From SLRI01 sp964402505 (GTDB lineage Bacteria > Pseudomonadota > Alphaproteobacteria > Geminicoccales > Geminicoccaceae): a stretch of DNA of 64,000 bases. This document shows, in pieces, positions 18,242 through 26,995 of the stretch. The DNA lies in the NCBI GenBank assembly GCA_964402505.1, contig CAYOCP010000009.1, forward strand, positions 62,001 to 126,000. Reading direction: 5' to 3'. The position numbers and the translations under genes are program-made. Positions within the stretch are counted from its first letter, which is position 1. Each line of letters opens with the position of its first letter. Below the pieces are notes generated by a model, which saw only the letters and a list, made by a program, of their open reading frames with translations, ran no database searches and had not been told where the DNA came from.

Positions 18242-18898
18242 ATGACCTACGTCTCCACCGCGCGCGTCTCGGCCATCGGCACGCCGGTCGACGCCACGCT
18301 TCGCGAGCGCCGCATGGTGCCGCTCGGCGCCGCCCTCTGGACCGGATCGGGCGAGCTCGCGGCCCAGGGCATCGAAGGCATCGCCCACGCCGCCTCGGGC
18401 GCCATGACGGTGGCGGGCGAGGCCGGCTTCGATCCCACCAGGGAATCGGTTGGCACCTCCATCCGAAACGCCTTCGCCCTGGCCGCCGGGCACGGCTGCC
18501 GAAGGCTCGCGCTCCCCTTCATCGCCGGTGGCATCTTCGCCGGGCGCATCCGGCCGCCGATCGACAAGACCGGCCTCGCCGCCCTGATCGTCGCCGCCTG
18601 CCGCGATCATCGGAGCACCGTCGAGGCCGTCATCGTCGCGTTCGGCGAGGCCGACCATGCCGCCTTCGCGCGCGCGCTCGCCGATACGGTCGATCCCGGC
18701 ATCACCCTCGTCGAGGGCTCGATCACTCGCTTCGCCGACCACGGTGCCGTGGCCATCGTCAATGCCGCCAACATGGAGGTGCGCTTCGGCGGCGGCATCT
18801 CGGGAGTGATCGGCAAGGCGACGGGCGACGCCGCTGCCATCGACCGCGAGGCGACGGCGGCGATAGAGGCATTCTGGGAGCGCAACCCGTCCGGCTGA
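18242..18898 (+). CDS. Macro-domain-like protein with apparently permuted halves
   Basis: The 218-residue product carries macro-domain (ADP-ribose-binding) features in reversed order. Residues ~45-148 look like the C-terminal half of a macro domain: IEGIAHAASGAM, a helix SIRNAFALA, the strand-loop RRLALPFIAGGIF and a terminal helix-strand set ending AAFARALADT. Residues ~154-205 look like the N-terminal half: ITLVEGSITRF, the signature AIVNAAN (171-177) and RFGGGISGVIGKATG. Circular permutation, or fusion of two half domains, would explain this. The start ATG 18242 has GGGGAAGG upstream. A truncated tandem pair is the alternative. Role unknown; ADP-ribose or related nucleotide turnover is an inference. 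Confidence 0.7.
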   Translation: MTYVSTARVSAIGTPVDATLRERRMVPLGAALWTGSGELAAQGIEGIAHAASGAMTVAGEAGFDPTRESVGTSIRNAFALAAGHGCRRLALPFIAGGIFAGRIRPPIDKTGLAALIVAACRDHRSTVEAVIVAFGEADHAAFARALADTVDPGITLVEGSITRFADHGAVAIVNAANMEVRFGGGISGVIGKATGDAAAIDREATAAIEAFWERNPSG

Positions 18899-18931
18899 GC
18901 GTCAGGGGAACGTGCCCGGGGGCGTCATGGC

Positions 18932-19075
18932 GGCGCATGCCGTGCAACATCGGCGCTCGAGTTGTTGCCTATCCTGCAACATCGGCCTCCCGGATGTTGC
19001 ATGTCATGCAACCTGCAGCCTCGGGTTGTTGCATCCCGTGCAACCGAATCCGCCGGATGTTGCGCCAGATGCAAC
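18932..19075. repeat. Phased array of five 17-bp palindromes, locus 1
   Basis: Five 17-bp units start at 18932, 18964, 18996, 19028 and 19059, a period of 32, 32, 32 and 31 bp. The consensus is GTTGCAT-N3-ATGCAAC; examples are GTTGCATGTCATGCAAC and GTTGCATCCCGTGCAAC. The outer GTTGC/GCAAC pairs are constant in units 2-5 while inner bases vary; unit 1 has a degraded left half (GGCGC). Gaps of 14-15 bp separate the units. It lies between the macro-domain gene and sppA, which converge. A matching array occurs at 63752-63895. Confidence 0.9.
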
Positions 19076-19088
19076 CTTGCACGACGTT

Positions 19089-19163
19089 CGAACCCGGCGT
19101 CCTGACGAACGAACCGGAGAATCCGTTATGGTCCCGGGTTCGATCGTCGTCCTCCCGGGTTCG
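19089..19163. repeat. CGGGTTCG boxes beside palindrome array, locus 1
   Basis: Two boxes in reverse orientation (CGAACCCG at 19089, CGAACCGG at 19110) and two forward boxes (CGGGTTCG at 19135 and 19156, each extended to CGGGTTCGATCG) follow the palindromes. Within each pair the start-to-start distance is 21 bp. The same box accompanies the second palindrome array. Confidence 0.8.
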
Positions 19164-19249
19164 ATCGACGCGCCGAAACGGCCGAAATCCGCCTTCTTCC
19201 CGGCCTCGCGCCTCGGCAAGGCGGGATCGCCGAAGGAACCCGCCGGGGC

Positions 19250-19278
19250 TTGACCCGGAGCCCGTGATAGGCTATAAG
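19250..19278 (+). promoter_or_regulatory. Sigma-70-type promoter pointing into the 3' end of sppA
   Basis: TTGACC, a 17-bp spacer and TATAAG (five of six matches in each hexamer) lie just past the repeat locus. Nothing that looks like a gene follows on this strand; transcription would run antisense into sppA, whose stop is at 19314. It may drive a non-coding or antisense RNA. The element is good by eye but unproven. Confidence 0.5.
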
Positions 19279-19313
19279 TCCTAAATCAGCGGGGATCCCC
19301 ACCGCCTCCGGGC

Positions 19314-21032
19314 TCAGCGGAACCGGGGCAGCCTCGCCTCGGCGGTGCCCGGCGGGGCCGCCGCCTGCCAAAGCGCCAGCAAGGGGGCGAGGCCGGCGAA
19401 GGGCGACTGGTCCAGGATCTCGCGCAGCCGCTCGAAGGTCGAGGGCGGCTTCGGATAGCGCTGGAGACGCGGCATGACGTTATCGGGCAGGCCCAAAAGG
19501 CGGGCGGTCGCGGCACGGGCCTCGAGGAGGCCGCCCAGCTCGTCGACGAGGCCGAGCTTCAAGGCCTCGGCGCCGAGCCAGACGCGGCCCTGCGCCATGG
19601 CCTCGACCGTATCCAGGGACAGGCCCCGCCCCTCGGCGACACCCGCCTTGAAACGCTCGTAGAGCGCATCGATGGCATCCTCGAGGCGCTCCTTGGCGAG
19701 GTCGTCGAAGGGGCGGTTGAGGGAGAGATAGCCGGCGTTGCGGCCGCGCTGCAGGGTGGCCCAGTTGACGCCGAGCCGCTCCCAGGCCTCCGCCAGGACC
19801 GGCTTGCCGGCGATCACGCCGATGGAGCCGGTGAGCGTCGCCGGTGCCGCCACGATGCGCGAGGCGCCCATGGCGATCCAGTAGCCGCCGGAGGCCGTGG
19901 CATTGCCCATGGAGACGACGATGGGCTTGCCCGCCTTGCGCAGCCGCTCGACCTCGCGGCCGATGGTCTCGGAAGCGACGGCCGAGCCGCCACCGGTGTC
20001 GAGGCGCAGGATCACGGCGTCGATGGCGGCATCGTCGCGCGCCTGCCCGAGCGCCTCGGCCAGATCGTCGGCGCCGATGAAGGCGCTGAGGCCGGCGGTG
20101 CCGCGGTGGATCGGCCCCTCGGCGACGATCAGCGCGATCCTCGCCGGCAGGTCGTCCAGATCCCGGACAGCGGCCCTCGCATAGTCGGCGAGGGCGACCG
20201 CCACGGCACCCGGGCCGGCCTGCGCCAGCGCCTCGTCGAGCACCTCGTCGCGAAAGGCGAGGCCGTCGACGAGACCCCGGCCGAGCGCCGCCTCGTCCGT
20301 GAAGGGGCCGGCATCGATCAGCTTCTCGACCTCGGCCCGTGGCATTTCCCGGGAGCCGGCGATGCCGTCCACCAACTGACCGTAGAGATGATCGAGCAGG
20401 TCGTTCATCATGAGGGCGTTGGCCGGGGTCAGCCCGTCCTCGACGAAGCTGTCGAAGGCGGTCTTGAAGGCGGACCGGCGGATCACCTCGCCCTCGATGC
20501 CGAGACGCTCGAGCAGCGGGCGGATGAACGGGATCTCGGCGAGAAACCCGGTCAGGCCCACCATGCCGCCCGGTTGCAGGTGGATGCGGTCGAACGCGGT
20601 GGCGATGTAGTAGCCCTCGTTGCCCGGCCCGAGCTCGCCGAAGCTGTCGGCCCAGGCCAGCGCGAACCGGCCGGTCGCCCGGAAACGGTGGACGGCGGCC
20701 CGGATCTCCTGGGCCACCGCCAGGCCGTGATCGGTGGCGTCCAGCCGGGCGACGAGGCCGTGCACCCGGGAATCGGCCGCGGCGCGCTCGAGCGCGAGGA
20801 CGAGCTCAAAAACCTCGAGCGGTCGCTCCAGGCTCAGCGCCGCCAGGGGATCGATGGCCGCCGCCTCGACCAGAGGCTCGCCCAGATCGAGCGTCAGGAC
20901 GATGCGCTCGGGCAGCGTCGGCTCGGCGGTGATCTGCCGCACCACCCAGAAGCCGCCGGCGACGGCCACGGCGAGGACGATGAGCGCCAGCGCCCCGACG
21001 ACCGCGAGAAAGCCGACGATCAGGCGCTTCAT
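19314..21032 (-). CDS. sppA: Signal peptide peptidase SppA, 67K type
   Basis: A 572-residue membrane-bound Ser-Lys protease that degrades cleaved signal peptides. It has one N-terminal membrane helix (residues ~5-33) and two tandem S49 peptidase domains. The general-base Lys190 lies in RRSAFKTAFDS of the first domain and the nucleophile Ser381 in NATASGGYWIA of the second, matching the spacing of E. coli SppA (Lys209/Ser409). ATG 21032 was preferred to a TTG 18 bp upstream because it gives a normal signal anchor. It is followed 3' by the phased-repeat locus and preceded by rlmN, 28 bp away. Confidence 0.93.
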   Translation of the reverse strand: MKRLIVGFLAVVGALALIVLAVAVAGGFWVVRQITAEPTLPERIVLTLDLGEPLVEAAAIDPLAALSLERPLEVFELVLALERAAADSRVHGLVARLDATDHGLAVAQEIRAAVHRFRATGRFALAWADSFGELGPGNEGYYIATAFDRIHLQPGGMVGLTGFLAEIPFIRPLLERLGIEGEVIRRSAFKTAFDSFVEDGLTPANALMMNDLLDHLYGQLVDGIAGSREMPRAEVEKLIDAGPFTDEAALGRGLVDGLAFRDEVLDEALAQAGPGAVAVALADYARAAVRDLDDLPARIALIVAEGPIHRGTAGLSAFIGADDLAEALGQARDDAAIDAVILRLDTGGGSAVASETIGREVERLRKAGKPIVVSMGNATASGGYWIAMGASRIVAAPATLTGSIGVIAGKPVLAEAWERLGVNWATLQRGRNAGYLSLNRPFDDLAKERLEDAIDALYERFKAGVAEGRGLSLDTVEAMAQGRVWLGAEALKLGLVDELGGLLEARAATARLLGLPDNVMPRLQRYPKPPSTFERLREILDQSPFAGLAPLLALWQAAAPPGTAEARLPRFR

Positions 21033-21060
21033 GGAGCTCGCCAGCGGCAATCGGCCACGA

Positions 21061-22227
21061 TCAGGCGGCGGCCCGCTGCCGCCGCTGCCGCTCGCTCGCC
21101 GTCTTCAGCTGACCGCAGGCGGCGAGGATGTCGCGGCCGCGCGGCGTGCGCACCGGCGAGGCATGGCCGGCGGCCTCGACGATCGCCGCGAAGGCGCGGA
21201 TGCGGTTGTTCGAGGAGCAGGCATAAGGGGCGCCGGGCCAGGGATTGAAGGGAATGAGGTTGACCTTGGCGGGGATGTCCCTGAGCAGGCGGACCAGCTC
21301 GCGGGCGTCGGCGTCACTGTCGTTGACGCCCTGCAGCATGACATACTCGAAGGTGATCGGCCGGCGCGCCGGATAGCGCCGGCAGGCGTCGAGCAGCGTG
21401 GCGATGTTCCACTTCCTGTTGAGCGGCACGAGCTCGTCGCGCAGCTCGTCGCGCACCGCATGCAGCGAGACCGCGAGGCCGACCCCGAGCTCCCGCCCGC
21501 ACTGGACGATGCGCGGCACCACGCCCGAGGTCGAGAGCGTGATGCGGCGGCGGGAGATGGCGAGGCCGGTCTCGTCCATGGCGAGGCGAAGGGCGCTCGC
21601 GATGTTGTCGTAGTTGAAGAGCGGCTCGCCCATCCCCATGACGACGATATTGGTGAAGAGCCGACCTTCCCTGGCCGTCGGCCATTCGCCCAAAGCATCG
21701 CGGGCGACCAGGATCTGCGCCGTGATCTCGGCGGCGGTCAGGTTGCGCACGAGCGGCATGGTGCCGGTGTGGCAGAAGGAGCAGGTCAGGGTGCAGCCGA
21801 CCTGGGTCGAGACGCAGAGGGCACCCCGATCCGCCTCGGGGATGAAGACCGTCTCGACCTCCTGGCCGTCGGCGAAGCGGAGGAGCCATTTGCGGGTGCC
21901 GTCGGCCGCCGTCTGCGCGGTCGTGATGGCCGGCCGGGCCACTGACCAGCTTTGGGCCAAGGCCTCGCGCAAGGCCGTCGGCAGGGTCGACATAAGCGCG
22001 AAGTCGGCAGCACCCCGATGGTAGACCCAATGAAAGAGCTGGCGCGCGCGGAGCGCCCATTGCCGCTCCGGCACGGATTCGAGGGTGCCGATCACCCCGG
22101 TCAGCGCTCCGAGGTCGAGCCCGATCAGGCTGGGCCGGCCGTCGGCCGCCAAGGGCTTGGGCAGCGCGGCCGTCCTGCCGCCGGCGCCGGCGCCCGAAGC
22201 CGGCTGCGGTTCAGCCGGGGCAGGCAT
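21061..22227 (-). CDS. rlmN: 23S rRNA (adenine-2503-C2)/tRNA A37 methyltransferase RlmN
   Basis: A 388-residue radical-SAM methyltransferase that makes C2-methyladenosine at A2503 of 23S rRNA and A37 of some tRNAs. The iron-sulfur ligands are Cys145, Cys149 and Cys152 (CTLTCSFC), after the typical CVSTQVGC. The methyl-accepting Cys is probably Cys371 in RGRDILAACGQ. Also present are VMGMGEPLFNYDN and FNPWPGAPY. The N-terminus has a ~30-residue Ala/Pro/Gly extension whose start is uncertain. Its 5' end overlaps the ialB 3' end by 17 bp. Confidence 0.95.
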   Translation of the reverse strand: MPAPAEPQPASGAGAGGRTAALPKPLAADGRPSLIGLDLGALTGVIGTLESVPERQWALRARQLFHWVYHRGAADFALMSTLPTALREALAQSWSVARPAITTAQTAADGTRKWLLRFADGQEVETVFIPEADRGALCVSTQVGCTLTCSFCHTGTMPLVRNLTAAEITAQILVARDALGEWPTAREGRLFTNIVVMGMGEPLFNYDNIASALRLAMDETGLAISRRRITLSTSGVVPRIVQCGRELGVGLAVSLHAVRDELRDELVPLNRKWNIATLLDACRRYPARRPITFEYVMLQGVNDSDADARELVRLLRDIPAKVNLIPFNPWPGAPYACSSNNRIRAFAAIVEAAGHASPVRTPRGRDILAACGQLKTASERQRRQRAAA

Positions 22228-22723
22228 CGCGCAGGGCCTCGAGGGCCGCCGTGAAGCCCAGAAGCGAGAAGGTGTCGAGCGAGTAGGTGTCGAGCGTCGA
22301 GGTCCCGCGCACGGTCATCTCGGTGCCGTCCTTCATGGCGGCGATCACCTGCTTGTCCTCCTCGTCCGTATTGGCCCAGGCATGCTCGCCCTGGGTGAAG
22401 AAGTCCCAGCGCCGCTTGCCGATCTTGACCTCGACCGTGCTGCCCGGCTTGAAGCCGTAGCCGGGCTGGACGCTCACCTGCTCGCCGGCACCGGCGATCG
22501 GCAGCCGCGCGACGAGCACGGCGGACGGACCCCGGCGCCGGTAATTGCCCTCCTCCGCCGTCGGCTTGCTCGCGATGTAGCAGGTCTTGCCCCCGGAATC
22601 GTCGTAGGCATAGAGGTACCAGTCGCGGAAATTGCCCAGGAACTGAGGGGATTGGGCATGGGCGTCGCAACCGAGCGAAAGCAGCGCCAAAAGGCCGGCG
22701 ACGAACAGGAATTGCCTGGACAT
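22211..22723 (-). CDS. IalB-family (invasion-associated locus B) periplasmic protein
   Basis: A 170-residue exported protein with a signal peptide (residues ~1-23, cleavage after DAHAQ). The IalB pattern follows: FRDWYLYAYDDSGGKTCYI, the strand VLVARLP, GYGFKPGSTVEVKIG, then FFTQGEHAW and GTSTLDTYSLDTFSLLGFT with a final Cys near the end. The family is named from Bartonella erythrocyte entry but is widespread in free-living Alphaproteobacteria, where its role is unclear. It overlaps rlmN and is probably co-transcribed with it. Confidence 0.85.
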   Translation of the reverse strand: MSRQFLFVAGLLALLSLGCDAHAQSPQFLGNFRDWYLYAYDDSGGKTCYIASKPTAEEGNYRRRGPSAVLVARLPIAGAGEQVSVQPGYGFKPGSTVEVKIGKRRWDFFTQGEHAWANTDEEDKQVIAAMKDGTEMTVRGTSTLDTYSLDTFSLLGFTAALEALRDACPG

Positions 22724-22819
22724 GGGCTCCCTTGCGGTTCTTGAGCGGAACTCCGCACGCTACATAGCCCGCGCTGTCCGATCACGAAAGGGCGTAGCGG
22801 CGGGCGGCGGGCCGAGGCA

Positions 22820-23320
22820 TCAGCCCGCAATCGGGGGCCCGCCCGCGCGGACCGGCCGCTCGGCGAAGCGGCCGAGCGACACCATCCTGTCGTACATGAC
22901 GATGGCGCCGGCCACCGCGACATTGATGCAGAAGCGGGTCGGGATGCGGACCACGTGATCGCAGCGTGCCAGCATGGCCGGGCTCAGGCTGCCGCGCTCC
23001 CGCCCGAGCACGTAGGCGGCCTGCAGCGGATGGCGAAAGCTCGGCAGGGCGATGGCCTCGTCGACCAGCTCGACGCCGACCAGCCGGCATTTTCGGGGCA
23101 GGTGCAGGGCGGCGACGTCGGGAACATCGTAGAGCGGCACCTGCAGTTGGGCTTGCGAGGTGTCCGATGCGGCCCGCCGCAGGCTCGCCTCGACGCCGAC
23201 CAGGAAGATGAAGCTGGCACCGAAGGCGTTGGCGGAACGGATGAGATTGCCCAGATTCATGGGCTTGGAGATGCCTTCCACACCGATGGCGAAATAGCCG
23301 CGCGCGAGCTGGTTACGCAT
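22820..23320 (-). CDS. SPOUT-class (TrmH/SpoU-like) RNA 2'-O-methyltransferase
   Basis: A 166-residue trefoil-knot methyltransferase. Motif 1 is in GISKPMNLGNLIRSANAFGA, motif 2 in AYVLGRERGSL and motif 3 in CDHVVRIPTRFCINVAVAGAIVMYDRM. The substrate RNA, tRNA or rRNA, cannot be told by eye. The start ATG 23320 gives the normal compact SPOUT length; the same frame stays open upstream antisense to the quinone oxidoreductase, which is not coding. It diverges from that gene. Confidence 0.85.
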   Translation of the reverse strand: MRNQLARGYFAIGVEGISKPMNLGNLIRSANAFGASFIFLVGVEASLRRAASDTSQAQLQVPLYDVPDVAALHLPRKCRLVGVELVDEAIALPSFRHPLQAAYVLGRERGSLSPAMLARCDHVVRIPTRFCINVAVAGAIVMYDRMVSLGRFAERPVRAGGPPIAG

Positions 23321-23446
23321 GGGCTTGCAGATAGCGCCGGAATGGCGTTTGTGCCATCCGCCCGTGCCGAGCGCTGCTCGGCAAGGCTTCGCCAGCCATC
23401 CCTCGAGGAGGCCCAACCCCATAGCGAAGGTCGATCGAGAGCCGCC

Positions 23447-24427
23447 ATGCGCGCCGTCATCACCCGAGAGCTGAAGGGGCCCCGCGGCCTCGAGCTCGTG
23501 GATTTGCCAGTGCCGGAGACCGGCGCCTGCCAGGTGCGGATCGCGGTCGAGGCCGCCGGCGTGAACTTCGCCGACGCGCTCATGCTGGAGGGCCGCTACC
23601 AGGAGCGGCCGGCCCTGCCCTTCGTCCCCGGCCTCGAGGTCGCCGGGCGCATCGACAGGATCGGCGTCGGGGTCAAGGGGCTGGAATGCGGCCAGCCCGT
23701 CCTCGCTCTGGTCGATCATGGCGGCTTCGCCGAGCGGGCCATCGCGCGCGCCGACGACGTGGTCACGCTGCCCGAGGGCTTCGACCCGGTCGTGGCGGCG
23801 GGGCTCGCCATCGCCTATGGCACGGCCTTCGGCGCGCTCGTCTGGCGGGCCGGCCTCGCCAAGGGCGAGGTGCTGCTGGTGCACGGTGCGGCCGGCGGTG
23901 TCGGCACGGCCGCCGTCGAATGCGGCAAGGCCATCGGTGCCGTGGTGATCGCCACGGCGCGCGGGCCCGAGCGGCTGGCGATCGCCACCGCGCACGGCGC
24001 CGACCACGTCGTCGACAGCGATGCGCCGGATCTCGTCGATCAGGTGCGTGCCCTGACCAAGGGCGGCGGCGTCGATGTGGTCTTCGATCCGATCGGCGGT
24101 GCCCTTTTCAAGGCCTCGCTGCGGGCGATCGCCTGGGAGGGGCGCATCGTCGTGATCGGCTTCGCCTCCGGCGACATCCCGCAGATCCCTGCCAACATCC
24201 TCCTGGTCAAGAACGCGGCCGTGCTCGGGCTCTATTGGGGCAGCTACCGCAAGCACGATCCGGAGCGGCTGCGCGCGGGCTTTCGAAGGCTCTTCGACTG
24301 GCACGAGGCCGGCCGCATCCGGCCGCACGTGTCGGAGGTCCTGCCCCTGGCGCGGGCATCCGAGGCCATCGAGCGGCTGCGCCGCCGTCAGGCGACGGGC
24401 AAGCTCGTCGTCGACGTCCGTCACTGA
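23447..24427 (+). CDS. NADPH:quinone oxidoreductase family (zinc-independent MDR)
   Basis: A 326-residue medium-chain reductase related to QOR/crotonyl reductases. Landmarks are VEAAGVNFADALMLEGRYQ, LPFVPGLEVAGRID, the NADPH loop LLVHGAAGGVGTAAVECGKAIGA (in part) and DVVFDPIGGALF, with a C-terminus ATGKLVVDV. The zinc-ligand Cys/His set of alcohol dehydrogenases is absent. Likely one- or two-electron quinone reduction or enoyl reduction; substrate unknown. ATG 23447 was chosen because the conserved N-terminus begins there. Confidence 0.9.
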   Translation: MRAVITRELKGPRGLELVDLPVPETGACQVRIAVEAAGVNFADALMLEGRYQERPALPFVPGLEVAGRIDRIGVGVKGLECGQPVLALVDHGGFAERAIARADDVVTLPEGFDPVVAAGLAIAYGTAFGALVWRAGLAKGEVLLVHGAAGGVGTAAVECGKAIGAVVIATARGPERLAIATAHGADHVVDSDAPDLVDQVRALTKGGGVDVVFDPIGGALFKASLRAIAWEGRIVVIGFASGDIPQIPANILLVKNAAVLGLYWGSYRKHDPERLRAGFRRLFDWHEAGRIRPHVSEVLPLARASEAIERLRRRQATGKLVVDVRH

Positions 24428-24586
24428 ACCGCGCCGCCGAAACGCCCAACCGCCGCGCGCATGAGCGGCCGGGCCCCATCGGCGACACGGGCGGATAGCA
24501 TACTGCGCTCCGGCCGCTCACGGCGCTTTACTGGCCCGGGTTTGCCGTTAACTATCATCGGCCAGAGAGGATCGCGAGGGAACGAC

Positions 24587-26983
24587 ATGCGGAGCGGGAC
24601 GCGTCAATCGAGAGGCCGGCCGAACCGAAAGGGTGCGGGGCAATCGCAGCGGGGGCCTTGGCTTTCGTGCAGGGCGCTGAGCGGTGCCGTGCTGCTCCTC
24701 GCCGCCTGTGGCGGCGGCGGTGGCGGCTCGGGTGGCAGCAGCAGCGCCGGGCCCGTGGTTTCCAAGCCGCCCGTGGTGCCGGCTCCGCCTCCCCCCGGCC
24801 CCGTCACCGTTCCCGGCACCAACGCGGCGGAAACGGCCGCCAATTACGGCATCCGGCAGATCGGCGCGGATACGGCCTACAGCAAGGGTGCCCGTGGCGG
24901 CGGCGTCAAGGTGGCGGTCATCGATTCGGGCATCGACCTCGACCATCCGGAATTCGCAGGCCGCATCGACACCGCCAACAGCATCGACATCGTGACCGGC
25001 AGTCGCAACACGCTCGACGACCGAAGCGGCCACGGCAGCCATGTCGCCGGCATCATTGCCGCCAATGCCGACGGCAAGGGAATGCGCGGCGTCGCTCCCG
25101 CCGCCTCGCTCCTCGCCATCCGCGCGGACCTCCGCGACGACAGCATCTGCTCCGATCCCGGCTGCGGCTACTTCGATGACGACGTGGCGGCAGGTCTCAA
25201 CTACGCCCGCAGCCACGGCGCCAAGATCGTCAATCTCAGCATCGGCAAGAACAGTCCCGTCAACAGCGCCTACCGCTCCGCTCTCGAGGCCGCGGTCCGC
25301 GGCGGTGCGCTGGTCGTGGTCGCGGCGGGCAATACGGGCGATTCGGATCCGCTGGCGCCGGGTCCGCTGGCCGGCGAGCCCGGTCTCGAGGGCGGAATGC
25401 TCGTGGTCGGCGCCGTCGACAGGAACGGCGCCATCTACAGGGAGAGCAACCGCGCGGGCGAGGTCGAATCCCGCTACCTCGTGGCCCCCGGTGTCAATAT
25501 CTACAGCACCTGGCGCGACGGCGGCTATCGGCGTCTCACCGGAACGTCGATGGCAGCACCGCATGTCGCCGGCGCCGCGGCAGCGCTCAAGAGTGCCTTC
25601 CCTTCGCTCTCGATGCGCGAGGTCGCCGAGATCCTGCTCACCACCGCCGACGATCTGGGTGCGCGGGGTCCCGACCAGGTGTACGGCAGCGGCCTCGTCA
25701 ATCTGGATCGGGCGCTCGCACCCGTCGGGCGGCAGCAGGTGGCCGGCGGCGACACGCTCGCCGGACCCAGGTTCGATGTCAGGACCTCCAGCATGCAGCT
25801 CGGTGCCGCGTTCGGCGATGCCCTGAGCAACAATGCCGCCTTGGCCAATGGCATGGTGCTCGACGCTTACGATCGGCCGTATCGGGCGGACTTCAGGCAG
25901 TCGATCCATGGGCACGACGGCACGGTCGACCTGGCGGAGCGTCTGCTCGATACCAGCCTGACACGCGACCTGCCGCTCGATGCGCTGGCGCCGAGCGGCG
26001 TCGTTGCCGGACTGCGGCTGAGCGAGCAGAAGGACCGCCCGGTACCCGGCACGATGCGCGCCGCATTGACGGAGCCCGAAGATCAGATGGCGCAGGAGCT
26101 CGATCAGCTCATGCTCCGAGCCGACGATCTGCCGGCGGGCGATCTGCGCTTCGGTGTCGGCCTCGCGCCGTCGAGCATCAGCGCCGGCACGGCGAGCGCC
26201 TCGACGGACGATCTCTTCCTCGACGCCCAGACCATGCTGGCACCCGTGGACGGCCTGCTGGCCAAGGGCACCGGCGGCGCCTGGCACCTCGCGGTCAGCA
26301 ATTCGACCGACGTGACCTTCGGCCTCCTGGACAGCGAGGACCTGTCGACGCCGGGCTCGGGGCAGACGGGGCACGAGGGACGGCTCTTCTCCCTCGGGGC
26401 GGACCAGAAGCTGGGCGAGCAGACCTTCCTCCATCTCGGCTATGCCTATGTCGACGAGGCCACGGCGCTCCTCGGCAGCTCGGCGAGCGGAGCCTTCGCC
26501 TTCGACGACGGGGCACGATCGCATCTCGGCACGGCCCGCCTCACCTATCGGCCGGGCACCACGCTCGAGCTCTTCGCGCAGGCGACCATGGGCCTGTCGA
26601 CGCTCGGCGACGAAGGAGGCATGCTGAGCGACTGGAGCACCGTGACCTCGGACGCCTACGCGTTCGGCCTGACCGCCGCCAGCATCTTCGACGAAACGGA
26701 TCGGCTGGGCGTGGTGATCGGCCAGCCGCTGCGGGTGAGCTCGGCATCGGTGGTGGTCGACATGCCGACGGCACGCACGCTCGACGGCAAGGTGGAGCGT
26801 AGCAAGGAGCGGGTCGACGCGACGCCCAACGGCCGAGAGGTCAGGCTCGAGCTCGCCTATCAGCGCATGCTCGAGCCCAAGAGCGCCATCGCCGGATGGC
26901 TGGTGCTGCAGCACGAGCCGGGACATGCAGAAGATGCCGAGCCGGCGCTCGGCGTCGGCGTGCGCTACACGGAAAGGTTCTGA
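24587..26983 (+). CDS. Lipoprotein subtilase (S8) autotransporter
   Basis: The 798-residue secreted serine protease has a long basic n-region, then the lipobox LLAAC (Cys41), a Gly/Ser run and a Pro-rich linker (~60-75). The S8 catalytic domain (~95-430) has Asp113 (VAVIDSGIDLDHP), His149 (SGHGSHVAGI) and Ser321 (GTSMAAPHVAG), with an internal Cys pair in CSDPGCGY. The last ~280 residues alternate hydrophobic and polar strands and end in aromatic Phe, as expected of an autotransporter beta-barrel. This architecture predicts a protease displayed at the cell surface. A lipid-anchored passenger is less usual but known for this family (for example NalP). ATG 24587 was chosen; an upstream frame from 24461 lacks a plausible signal. 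Confidence 0.87.
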   Translation: MRSGTRQSRGRPNRKGAGQSQRGPWLSCRALSGAVLLLAACGGGGGGSGGSSSAGPVVSKPPVVPAPPPPGPVTVPGTNAAETAANYGIRQIGADTAYSKGARGGGVKVAVIDSGIDLDHPEFAGRIDTANSIDIVTGSRNTLDDRSGHGSHVAGIIAANADGKGMRGVAPAASLLAIRADLRDDSICSDPGCGYFDDDVAAGLNYARSHGAKIVNLSIGKNSPVNSAYRSALEAAVRGGALVVVAAGNTGDSDPLAPGPLAGEPGLEGGMLVVGAVDRNGAIYRESNRAGEVESRYLVAPGVNIYSTWRDGGYRRLTGTSMAAPHVAGAAAALKSAFPSLSMREVAEILLTTADDLGARGPDQVYGSGLVNLDRALAPVGRQQVAGGDTLAGPRFDVRTSSMQLGAAFGDALSNNAALANGMVLDAYDRPYRADFRQSIHGHDGTVDLAERLLDTSLTRDLPLDALAPSGVVAGLRLSEQKDRPVPGTMRAALTEPEDQMAQELDQLMLRADDLPAGDLRFGVGLAPSSISAGTASASTDDLFLDAQTMLAPVDGLLAKGTGGAWHLAVSNSTDVTFGLLDSEDLSTPGSGQTGHEGRLFSLGADQKLGEQTFLHLGYAYVDEATALLGSSASGAFAFDDGARSHLGTARLTYRPGTTLELFAQATMGLSTLGDEGGMLSDWSTVTSDAYAFGLTAASIFDETDRLGVVIGQPLRVSSASVVVDMPTARTLDGKVERSKERVDATPNGREVRLELAYQRMLEPKSAIAGWLVLQHEPGHAEDAEPALGVGVRYTERF

Positions 26984-26995
26984 GTTGGTGTATGG

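Noticed and set aside
18932..19075. CRISPR array
   Set aside because: Repeats are only 17 bp with 14-15-bp gaps, vary inside, and gap sequences are partly alike. No cas genes are present.
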